The position numbers were made by a program, and so were the translations under genes. DNA of 64,000 bases from Salinibacterium sp. PAMC 21357 (GTDB lineage Bacteria > Actinomycetota > Actinomycetes > Actinomycetales > Microbacteriaceae), in NCBI RefSeq assembly GCF_000247645.1, contig NZ_AHWA01000006.1, forward strand, positions 62,001 to 126,000, read 5' to 3'. This document shows positions 7,937-15,145 of this stretch, in pieces. The notes beneath the pieces are model-generated. The model ran no database searches, was not told where the DNA came from, and saw only the letters and a program-made list of their open reading frames with translations. Every line of letters begins with the position of its first letter. Position 1 is the first letter of the stretch.

Positions 7937-9058
7937 ATGAACGCCGCTGTTGAGAATTTTCTGATGCCCGGAGGCAGCGCAAGCATTACTGCGCTACCCA
8001 AAGTCTCTTTGCACGATCACCTTGATGGCGGATTGCGACCCCAGACGATCATCGAAATGTCGGACAGCATCGGTTATGGCCTGCCCGAGACTGATCCTGC
8101 GAAACTCACGACCTGGTTTGCCGAGAACGCCGACTCTGGCTCGCTCGTCGACTACCTCAAAACTTTCGATGTCACCATCGCTGTTATGCAGTCTGCAGAA
8201 AACCTGAAGCGCGTCGCTCGGGAATTCGTAGAAGACCTTGCCGACGACGGGGTAATTTATGGCGAGATTCGTTGGGCGCCCGAACAGCACCTGCAACAGG
8301 GGCTCGACCTCGACGCGGCGGTAAGCGCCGTGCAAGAGGGCCTCGAAGAAGGTGTTGACGCTGTTCGTGCGGGCGGCCGCAGCATTCGTGTTGGTCAGTT
8401 GTTAGCCTCGATGCGCCAGACCGATCGCGGAACCGAAATCGCCGAGTTGGCGATTCGTCACCGTGATCGCGGAGTGCTCGGTTTCGACATTGCCGGCCCA
8501 GAAGCCGGTTTCCCCGCTAGCCGCATGCGCGGAGCCTTCGACGTGCTGGCCCACAACTACCTCCCCGCTACCGTGCACGCGGGCGAAGCGGCCGGTCTCG
8601 ACAGTATCCGCAGTGCGCTCTTCGACGGCCGAGCCCTTCGACTTGGTCACGGGGTGCGCCTTGCCGAAGACATCACGATCGCACGCGAAGACGACGAGAA
8701 CACCTACGTCTCGCTCGGCGATCTGGCACAGTGGGTCAAGGACCGCGAGATCGCTCTCGAGCTGAGCCCCTCATCGAACCTGCAGACGGGTGCCATCGAG
8801 CAGTGGGGCGACGAACTCGTCGATCACCCTTTCGACCTGCTTTACCAGCTCGGATTCCGCGTCACCGTCAATACCGACAACCGGCTGATGAGCGCCACAA
8901 CGCTCAGTCGCGAGCTCTTCTTGCTGTCTGAAGCGTTTGGGTACGACCTCACGGATCTCGAGGTCTTTCAGATCAACGCCGCAGCGGCAGCCTTCTTGCC
9001 TATCGAAGAACGCGAAGAGCTAGCCGAAGCCATCAGCGACGGTTTTGAGAGAGCATAG
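7937..9058 (+). CDS. add: Adenosine deaminase
   Basis: Hydrolytic deaminase converting (deoxy)adenosine to (deoxy)inosine, 373 residues, TIM-barrel amidohydrolase fold. Metal and catalytic residues are visible: His26-Asp-His28 in SLHDHLDGG, HAGEA in the middle with catalytic His and Glu, ALRLGHGVRL, and near the end ELSPSSNLQTG and VNTDNRLMS, whose Asp binds zinc. The product inosine could feed purine nucleoside phosphorylase (11525) or the nucleoside hydrolase (5023). Given the H-x-E-x-K hydrolase upstream, deamination of S-adenosylhomocysteine or methylthioadenosine is an alternative activity. PTS IIA and IIB follow at once, so they probably share a transcript. Confidence 0.93.
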   Translation: MNAAVENFLMPGGSASITALPKVSLHDHLDGGLRPQTIIEMSDSIGYGLPETDPAKLTTWFAENADSGSLVDYLKTFDVTIAVMQSAENLKRVAREFVEDLADDGVIYGEIRWAPEQHLQQGLDLDAAVSAVQEGLEEGVDAVRAGGRSIRVGQLLASMRQTDRGTEIAELAIRHRDRGVLGFDIAGPEAGFPASRMRGAFDVLAHNYLPATVHAGEAAGLDSIRSALFDGRALRLGHGVRLAEDITIAREDDENTYVSLGDLAQWVKDREIALELSPSSNLQTGAIEQWGDELVDHPFDLLYQLGFRVTVNTDNRLMSATTLSRELFLLSEAFGYDLTDLEVFQINAAAAAFLPIEEREELAEAISDGFERA

Positions 9059-9060
9059 CG

Positions 9061-9510
9061 ATGCCGCTTCCTCCTCTTCCCGAATCTGCGATCGACATTG
9101 GCGCTTTTGCCGCTGACTGGCGAGCCGCGGTGTCACTTTCTGGTGATGCTTTGGTGCGCTCCGGTGCGGCAAAGCCTGGCTATGCCGGTGAGATGATCCG
9201 GATGATCGAAAACTTCGGCCCCTACGTCGTGATCGCGCCAGGGCTCGCCTTGGCGCATGCTCGCCCGGGTCCTGAGGTTATTGCCAACGGGCTCTCCGTC
9301 GTGACGCTGAGCGAGCCAGTGCGATTCGGCCATGCCCACAACGATCCGGTACGTGTGGTGCTGGGGCTCGCGATTGCTGAGTCCGGGGCACACCTTGCCG
9401 CTGTCGCCGCAGTCGCCAACATCTTCAACGATTCTTCCGCGATTGGTCAGATTGCCGAAGCGACCTCGGCAGCAGAAGTTCAACAAATTATGGGGGTAAT
9501 TCCGTCATGA
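9061..9510 (+). CDS. PTS IIA component, fructose/mannitol-ascorbate type
   Basis: Cytoplasmic phosphocarrier domain of 149 residues. The phosphorylated histidine is His66 in LALAHARPG, and the downstream GLAIAESGAHLAAVAAVANIF matches the IIA type-2 fold. It begins two bases after the adenosine deaminase stop and overlaps the IIB start as ATGA, so add-IIA-IIB look co-transcribed. No membrane IIC gene follows. Either IIC is elsewhere in the genome or the pair has a regulatory role. Substrate unknown; similarity to the ascorbate/galactitol group is a rough impression. Confidence 0.85.
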   Translation: MPLPPLPESAIDIGAFAADWRAAVSLSGDALVRSGAAKPGYAGEMIRMIENFGPYVVIAPGLALAHARPGPEVIANGLSVVTLSEPVRFGHAHNDPVRVVLGLAIAESGAHLAAVAAVANIFNDSSAIGQIAEATSAAEVQQIMGVIPS

Positions 9511-9779
9511 AAATTGTGACCATTTGCGGTGCCGGAATCGGCAGCTCCGGCGTACTTAAAGTGAACGCCGAACGTGCACTTCGAGCACTCGACCTCGAAG
9601 CGACCGTCGTGGCCGCCGATGTCAGCACAGTGAAAGTTGTCGCGGCCGACGCGCAAATCATTCTGACGACGCAAGAGTTCGTCGAAGCCATCGGCAAGAC
9701 CAACGCCGATATCATCGTGGTCGTCAACCTCTTCGACACCTCGGAGTTGAAGCAAAAACTTGAGAGCGCCCTCGGCTGA
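9507..9779 (+). CDS. PTS IIB component, ascorbate/lactose-like
   Basis: Small cytoplasmic phosphotransfer protein of 90 residues. The active cysteine is Cys7 in the P-loop-like CGAGIGSSG, the hallmark of the IIB type found in ascorbate and galactitol systems. It would accept phosphate from the IIA encoded just upstream; the genes overlap by four bases. The C-terminus is a short charged helix ending KQKLESALG. The 96 bases after it up to the mutase stop codon contain no IIC gene. Confidence 0.85.
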   Translation: MKIVTICGAGIGSSGVLKVNAERALRALDLEATVVAADVSTVKVVAADAQIILTTQEFVEAIGKTNADIIVVVNLFDTSELKQKLESALG

Positions 9780-9875
9780 TGCTCGCACGCCTCAGTGTTG
9801 GGGTGCGCAACTGCACACGGGGTCACGAGAGCCAGCGGCCGACGATCTAGTCGCCGCCCACCAGCCTGCGACGAT

Positions 9876-11528
9876 CTAGGCCAAGAGTTGCCGCATGCCT
9901 GTCTCGAGTTGAGTGGCGACTGCTTCGGCGGCAGCCTGCCGTTCGGCGCCGTCACCCGCCGTGCTTGAGGCATCCACATAGAACTTCAGCTTGGGCTCGG
10001 TGCCACTGGGGCGCACAATCACGCGTGCACCACCGGCGAACTGCAGGCGGATGATGTCGCTCGGAGCAAAGCCATCGACTCCGTTCTGAAAGTCGTCGAA
10101 TGACTCAATGCTGAGCCCCCCAACTTCGCTGGGGGCTGCCGCCCGCAGGCGCATCATGGTTTCGCCGATCTCGGAGATCTTTTCAAAGCGCATCGATACC
10201 TGACGTGAGGCAAACGCACCGAAGCGCGCCGTGAAGTCATCGAGGTGGTCGAGCACAGTCTTGCCTTGGGTCTTGAGTTCGGCAGCAAGCGAAAGAAAGT
10301 CGACCGACGCCGAAATGCCATCTTTGTCGCGCACCTTGTCGGGATCCACGAGGTAGCCCAGAGCTTCTTCGTAGCCAAAGGTCAGGCCGTCGATGCGAGA
10401 GATCCACTTGAACCCCGTAAGTGTGTCGTGGTACTCCATGCCGTATGCGGCCGCGATCGAACGCAGTGCCGGTGACGAGACGATGGATGCCGCGAGCACA
10501 CCCGTGCCATTGGCGCGTTCTGCTGCGCGCCAGCCGAGCAACATTCCCACTTCGTTACCGCTTAGTCGACGCCATTCGCCGTCGCGTCCGGGCACAGCGA
10601 CCGCGAGGCGGTCGGCGTCGGGGTCGTGGGCGATAGCCAGATCGGCGCCAACGTCGCGTGCTTTCGCGAAGCTGAGATCCATCGCGCCAGGTTCTTCAGG
10701 GTTGGGGAAGGCAACCGTAGGGAACGCGGCATCAGGATGAGCTTGCTCTTCGACAAGGGCGGGGGCCGCAAATCCAGCCTTCGCATAGACAGCCTGGCTG
10801 GTCTCCCAACCCACACCGTGCATCGCCGTGTAGGTGTAGATGATGTCGGTTGCCGGGCCGGCAAGGGCTGCCGTGCGGGCAATGTACTCATCAACAACGC
10901 CCTCGTCGGTGGTGACAAAGTCTGTGGAGCGTGGCAGCTCTGAGATCGAACTCTTAGCGACGATGTCGATAGCGTGCGCAATTTCAGCATCGGCAGGGGG
11001 AACAATTTGCGACCCGTGGTTATCGCCACCGAGATAAACCTTGTAGCCGTTGTCGTTTGCGGGGTTGTGGCTGGCGGTGACCATCACGCCAGCACTCACA
11101 TTAAGGTGGCGTACGGCGAAAGCCAGAACGGGGGTTGGTAGCAAGCGCGGCAGCAGGATGGCGCGAACCCCAGCGCCCGCCATAATCGTGGCGGTATCGC
11201 GAGCAAAAACTTCAGAGTTGATGCGACCGTCATAGCCGATCACAATGCTCGGGCTCGGCTCATGAGTGAGCAGGTACGCGGCAAGTCCGGCCGCGGCCTG
11301 AGTAACCAGCACACGGTTCATGCGGTTCGGGCCAGCACCCAATTCGCCGCGCAACCCGGCGGTGCCGAACGCGAGCCGCGTATCGAAACGGTGATGAAGG
11401 CCAGCGATTGCTGTCTCGTCGCCCTGGGCGGCATCCGCTATAAGCGCCTCGAGTTCGGTGTGGGTGACAGCGTCAGGGTCTTGTTCTAGCCAGGCATTGG
11501 CGGCGGCGATTAGTGCTTCGGTGCTCAT
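9876..11528 (-). CDS. Phosphohexomutase-family enzyme (PmmB type), probable phosphopentomutase
   Basis: Alpha-D-phosphohexomutase superfamily, 550 residues, four domains in order: phosphoserine loop TASHNPANDNGYK (residues ~140), metal loop HDPDADRLAV (~300), sugar loop GYEEALGYL (~395) and phosphate loop RPSGTEPKLKFY (~505). The gene overlaps the end of purine nucleoside phosphorylase by four bases (ATGA), so both are translated from one message. That pairing, also recalled for M. tuberculosis deoD-pmmB, suggests it isomerises ribose-1-phosphate or deoxyribose-1-phosphate to the 5-phosphate, rather than serving only as phosphoglucomutase or phosphomannomutase. Superfamily certain, substrate inferred. 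Confidence 0.88.
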   Translation of the reverse strand: MSTEALIAAANAWLEQDPDAVTHTELEALIADAAQGDETAIAGLHHRFDTRLAFGTAGLRGELGAGPNRMNRVLVTQAAAGLAAYLLTHEPSPSIVIGYDGRINSEVFARDTATIMAGAGVRAILLPRLLPTPVLAFAVRHLNVSAGVMVTASHNPANDNGYKVYLGGDNHGSQIVPPADAEIAHAIDIVAKSSISELPRSTDFVTTDEGVVDEYIARTAALAGPATDIIYTYTAMHGVGWETSQAVYAKAGFAAPALVEEQAHPDAAFPTVAFPNPEEPGAMDLSFAKARDVGADLAIAHDPDADRLAVAVPGRDGEWRRLSGNEVGMLLGWRAAERANGTGVLAASIVSSPALRSIAAAYGMEYHDTLTGFKWISRIDGLTFGYEEALGYLVDPDKVRDKDGISASVDFLSLAAELKTQGKTVLDHLDDFTARFGAFASRQVSMRFEKISEIGETMMRLRAAAPSEVGGLSIESFDDFQNGVDGFAPSDIIRLQFAGGARVIVRPSGTEPKLKFYVDASSTAGDGAERQAAAEAVATQLETGMRQLLA

Positions 11529-12361
11529 AGTGCGGTCACAATCTGTGCGAGCAGGGTGCTGATCTGTACTTCAGCGTCTTTACCTGCCTGAATGACTTCT
11601 TCGTGGCTCAGGGGAGTGGACTGGATGCCGGCAGCGAGGTTGGTGATGAGCGACATTCCCAAGATTTCCATGCCGGACTGGCGTGCGGCAATCGCCTCGA
11701 GGGCTGTAGACATTCCCACGATGTGACCACCCATGGTCTTGGCCATCTGGACTTCGGCTGGGGTCTCGTAGTGCGGGCCGCGGAACTGCGTGTACACGCC
11801 CTCGTCAAGGCTCGGGTCAATCGACTTGGCGATCTCGCGCAGGCGTTTGCTGTACAGGTCAGTGAGGTCGATGAATGTTGCGCCCTCGAGCGGGGAATCG
11901 GCGGTGAGGTTGAGGTGATCGCTGATCAGTACCGGGGTGCCGGGAGTCCACGTTTCTTTGATGCCACCGGCGCCATTGGTGAGGATCATGGTCTTTGCGC
12001 CGGTAGCGGCGGCGGTGCGCACCGAGTGAACAACGCGGCGAACACCGTGGTTCTCGTAGTAGTGGGTGCGAGCGCCAATAACGAGGGCGCGTTTGCCGCT
12101 GGGCAGTAGTACGGATCGAATCGTGCCAACGTGGCCTTCAAGCGCCGGCTTCGAGAATCCGGGGATGTCGGCGGCGGGGATTGTTGCGGTGGTTTCACCA
12201 ATAATGTCGGCGGCTTTTCCCCACCCGCTGCCCAGGGTGAGAGCGATGTCGTGCTTCTCGACTCCGGTGAGCTCCGCGATGGCGGCGGCGGCGGATTGCG
12301 CGACCGCGAAGGGGTCTGCGTTGGGGTTGTCGAGGGGGTTTGTGCTGGGCGTTTGTGACAT
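11525..12361 (-). CDS. Purine nucleoside phosphorylase, trimeric class
   Basis: Phosphorolyses (deoxy)inosine and (deoxy)guanosine to base and pentose-1-phosphate; 278 residues. Motifs: ALTLGSGWGKAAD (phosphate loop), RTHYYENHG, ILTNGAGGI, FRGPHYETPAEVQM and VGMSTALEAIAARQSG, then MSLITNLAAGI with the base-binding Asn. The start is ATG 12361; the frame stays open far upstream but that part is the antisense of lpdA. TAGAGT seven bases upstream suggests a leaderless transcript. It is cotranslated with the phosphomutase. Substrates would come from adenosine deaminase at 7937 and the nucleoside importer. Confidence 0.94.
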   Translation of the reverse strand: MSQTPSTNPLDNPNADPFAVAQSAAAAIAELTGVEKHDIALTLGSGWGKAADIIGETTATIPAADIPGFSKPALEGHVGTIRSVLLPSGKRALVIGARTHYYENHGVRRVVHSVRTAAATGAKTMILTNGAGGIKETWTPGTPVLISDHLNLTADSPLEGATFIDLTDLYSKRLREIAKSIDPSLDEGVYTQFRGPHYETPAEVQMAKTMGGHIVGMSTALEAIAARQSGMEILGMSLITNLAAGIQSTPLSHEEVIQAGKDAEVQISTLLAQIVTAL

Positions 12362-12368
12362 GGCATCC

Positions 12369-12374
12369 ACTCTA
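12369..12374 (-). promoter_or_regulatory. -10 element TAGAGT before purine nucleoside phosphorylase
   Basis: On the minus strand TAGAGT is followed by GGATGCC and then ATG 12361. The same hexamer precedes the adenosylhomocysteinase-like gene, and again no Shine-Dalgarno sequence is seen. Confidence 0.5.
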
Positions 12375-12523
12375 AACGGTGGGCCCCGCAACACACCGTG
12401 ACGATGTGTGCGAATGTGAGCACTCAAGCGCGCATGGCGCTGGCAATGAGTCGCAAGTTTCGCGGAATTGGCGCTGCGGGTGTTCCTCTTCGCCCGTGGT
12501 TTGTCGCTGGGCCAGAACCGCGA

Positions 12524-12529
12524 GAGAAT
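12524..12529 (+). promoter_or_regulatory. Possible -10 GAGAAT before lpdA
   Basis: GAGAAT ends six bases before ATG 12536, in the position seen for TANNNT boxes at other genes here, but its first base departs from consensus. The same GAGAAT precedes the M50 peptidase start at the same distance. Weak call. Confidence 0.3.
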
Positions 12530-12535
12530 TAGGCC

Positions 12536-13972
12536 ATGGCCTATGAGTTCGAGCGCACCCAACGAATTGCAGTACTCGGCGGTGGCCCCGGTGGCTACGA
12601 AGCAGCCCTTGCGGGTGCGCAACTCGGTGCCGAGGTGACTCTCGTGGAACGCGCCGGTGTTGGCGGCGCAGCGGTGCTTACCGATGTCGTGCCGTCGAAG
12701 ACTCTTATCGCGACCGCCGAAGCCACAAACGCGATTCGGGATGCCGCCGATCTCGGTGTGCAGTTCTACTCGCGTGGGGATTCTGGCCGGGTGGTTCGCC
12801 CCGAGATCACGGTCAATTTGGCCGCAGTGAACACGCGGCTGATGCGATTGGCGCAGCAGCAGTCTGACGACATGAAGTCCCAACTGATCAAAGCTGGCGT
12901 GCGCATCATTGCTGGCGAAGGTCGTCTTGATGGTCCCCAGCGTCTCGTGGTCTCCACCGGCAAAGGCAAAGCGGGAACAGACTTCGACGAGGTCGATGCC
13001 GACACGGTGATCGTTTCGGTCGGTGCGCGGCCTCGACTGCTCGACTCGGCGATGCCCGACGGCAAGCGCATCCTCACCTGGACTCAGCTCTACACGCTCG
13101 ACGAGACCCCCGAGCACTTGATCGTTGTCGGTTCTGGTGTCACGGGAGCAGAGTTCGCCTCCGCGTACAGCGCGCTCGGCGCCAAAGTGACCCTCATCTC
13201 TTCGCGCGACCGCGTGCTGCCCGGTGAAGACGAAGATGCCGCTCGCGTGATCGAAGACGTTTTCAAGCGCAACGGAATGACCGTGCTGTCGAAGTCGCGT
13301 GCAGAATCGGTCAAGACCACCAAGAATGGTGTCGTCGCGACGCTGCAAAACGGCACTACCGTCGAAGGCAGTCACTGCCTGATGGCTGTCGGCTCGCTGC
13401 CGAACACTGAGGGCCTTGGGCTCGAAGAGGCTGGTGTGCAGCTGACTGAGTCTGGCCATATTCGCGTCAACCGGGTTGCTCGTACCTCAATGCCGTCGAT
13501 CTATGCGGCCGGCGATTGCTCAGACTTCTTCCCTTTGGCGTCTGTTGCTGCGATGCAGGGTCGTACTGCAGTGTTCCATGCCATGGGCGACGGTGTCACC
13601 CCGATCGAGCTGCGCAACGTAGCCTCGAATATTTTCACTCAGCCCGAGATCGCCACTGTTGGCTGGTCGCAAAAGCAGATCGAAGACGGCCTGGCGCAGG
13701 GCACTATTTACAAACTTCCGCTCGCTTCAAACCCGCGCGCCAAGATGATGGGCATCAAGGATGGCTTCGTGAAGCTGTTTGCGCGCACCGGTTCTGGCAC
13801 GCTTATCGGTGGCGTCATTGTCGCGCCGAATGCCTCTGAGCTCATCATGTCGGTGGCTCTCGGAGTCGAGCACCGGCTCACGGTCGACCAGATCGCTCGT
13901 GCATTCTCCGTCTACCCGTCGTTGACGGGAAGCATTACGGATGCTGCCCGCGCGATGCACATCGTCAACTAG
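12536..13972 (+). CDS. lpdA: LpdA-type NAD(P)H:quinone reductase, flavoprotein disulfide reductase family without redox cysteines
   Basis: Two-dinucleotide-fold flavoprotein of 478 residues. FAD site GGGPGGYEAALAGAQLG at 15-31, NAD(P) site VVGSGVTGAEFASAYSALG near 200, the second FAD motif IYAAGDCS near 325 and a C-terminal dimerisation domain. Residues 43-55 read GGAAVLTDVVPSK where true lipoamide dehydrogenases have a C-x4-C pair, so dithiol chemistry is impossible. This matches the mycobacterial LpdA quinone reductase group rather than E3. glpD follows after the regulator gene; in M. tuberculosis lpdA and glpD2 are also neighbours (from memory). Possible role: electron transfer to quinones; physiological acceptor unknown. 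Confidence 0.87.
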   Translation: MAYEFERTQRIAVLGGGPGGYEAALAGAQLGAEVTLVERAGVGGAAVLTDVVPSKTLIATAEATNAIRDAADLGVQFYSRGDSGRVVRPEITVNLAAVNTRLMRLAQQQSDDMKSQLIKAGVRIIAGEGRLDGPQRLVVSTGKGKAGTDFDEVDADTVIVSVGARPRLLDSAMPDGKRILTWTQLYTLDETPEHLIVVGSGVTGAEFASAYSALGAKVTLISSRDRVLPGEDEDAARVIEDVFKRNGMTVLSKSRAESVKTTKNGVVATLQNGTTVEGSHCLMAVGSLPNTEGLGLEEAGVQLTESGHIRVNRVARTSMPSIYAAGDCSDFFPLASVAAMQGRTAVFHAMGDGVTPIELRNVASNIFTQPEIATVGWSQKQIEDGLAQGTIYKLPLASNPRAKMMGIKDGFVKLFARTGSGTLIGGVIVAPNASELIMSVALGVEHRLTVDQIARAFSVYPSLTGSITDAARAMHIVN

Positions 13973-14999
13973 GAGGTTGCGCTCGGGGCAGATTCTTCTT
14001 GGTCTGCCCGGAAAGCAATTTCGCTTTCGGAAGCGGTGCCATCCTTCAGCGCCATGATGTGTTCGATCAGTTTCGTGGCGGTCTGCTCATCGACCACCAG
14101 GTCGGTAATGACGCCCGCGCGAAGGGCGGCCAGCAGGGGCACCACTTTGTTGTCACCGGCGACGCCGCAGATTCGACGGGGGATTGTGCGCAGTTCTTCG
14201 GGTGTTGGCCCGGTTGCACGTGCGTTCATGGAGAGGTCTTCATAGGTGCCGTCTTCGCGCAAAAAGATAGTGCAGACGTCGCCGACGATTCCCTCTTTGT
14301 CGAGAGTTTGGATGTCGCCGGCTTCGAGATAGCCCGCCGAGTAGACGTGGCTGGGTACTTCACCCGCAATCGCACCGATCGAGAACAGCGCGATGTCGGC
14401 CCGGCGTTGATATTCGAGCACGCGCACGATTGACCGTTCTGACCACATTGCGTTGCGGGTTTCGGCGTAGTCGAAGAATGCGGAACCGGGAATAGGTGCA
14501 CTTGAGCATCGAAGGCTTCTCCGAAACGGGCAATGAGGTTGCCCGCATATTCGACTCCAGAGGTGCGCACATTGGCGGCTCCGTTGAGCTGAACGATGGC
14601 ACTTCCGCGGGTGGGTTTCTTGCCCAGATGACTCGCGATTGCGGCCAAAGTGGTACCCCAAGCCACCCCCATAATCATGTCGGAGTCGAACCATCCGGTG
14701 ACAATTCTCGCGGTTGTTCTTGCGACTTGATCGAGTCGTTCTGCCTCGTCTGCAAGGTCAGCAACCGGCACAACGTGGGTCTCAACGCCGAAGCAGCCCT
14801 CGATCTTTTTGGCGAGGCCGGGGCCCCGCGTTGGGGTGGGCCGCAGAGTGATTTCAACGAGACCACTTTCGCGGGCGTCGCGGAGCAATCGAGAGACGCT
14901 CGACCGCGACATATGCAGGTGATTGGCGATGGTCTCCATCTTGATGTCTTGGAGGTAATACATCGACGATGCGGACAGCATTGCTTCTTCGCGTTCCAT
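13969..14999 (-). pseudogene. SorC family sugar-binding transcriptional regulator, interrupted by one-base frameshift
   Basis: The N-terminal part (14999 down to ~14482) has a helix-turn-helix (METIANHLHMSRSSVSRLLR) and the start of the sugar-binding domain, ending FDAQVHLFPVP. The rest continues one frame over as AFFDYAETRNAMWSERSIVRV and runs to 13969 with the normal C-terminus ICGVAGDNKVVPLLAALRAG. Restoring one G near 14481-14483 joins them into ~343 residues, the usual family length. So this is either a fresh pseudogene or a sequencing error; both halves still look conserved, which favours the latter. It is divergent from glpD/glpK and probably regulates glycerol use and itself through the palindrome at 15011-15024. 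Confidence 0.85.
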
Positions 15000-15010
15000 T
15001 CGTCCATCCT

Positions 15011-15024
15011 TGCACGTTCGTGCA
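15011..15024. promoter_or_regulatory. Inverted repeat TGCACG-TT-CGTGCA, candidate SorC operator
   Basis: Perfect 6-bp arms around TT, twelve bases upstream of the SorC-type start codon (14999) and 122 bases upstream of glpD. Position and symmetry suit autoregulation and control of the divergent glycerol genes. Confidence 0.5.
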
Positions 15025-15145
15025 GATGTGCTGCTCAGTTTGTCATTGGCCCCTCTTGGCGTAATACGCTGCTGAATAGTGGATCATCCCAGACGACTCA
15101 CAGCCGCCCCCGCGGAAACCGCCAGCAGAAAGAAACACCGTTTTC

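Noticed and set aside
9840-9879. 11-base direct repeat CGACGATCTAG (9840-9850 and 9869-9879) between IIB and the mutase stop
   Set aside because: Could suggest a scar where a PTS IIC gene was lost, but deletion between repeats leaves one copy, not two. Too short to support any event.
12362-13459. Upstream extension of the purine nucleoside phosphorylase frame to 644 residues
   Set aside because: It is the antisense of lpdA; the enzyme's normal N-terminus begins at ATG 12361 with its own -10.
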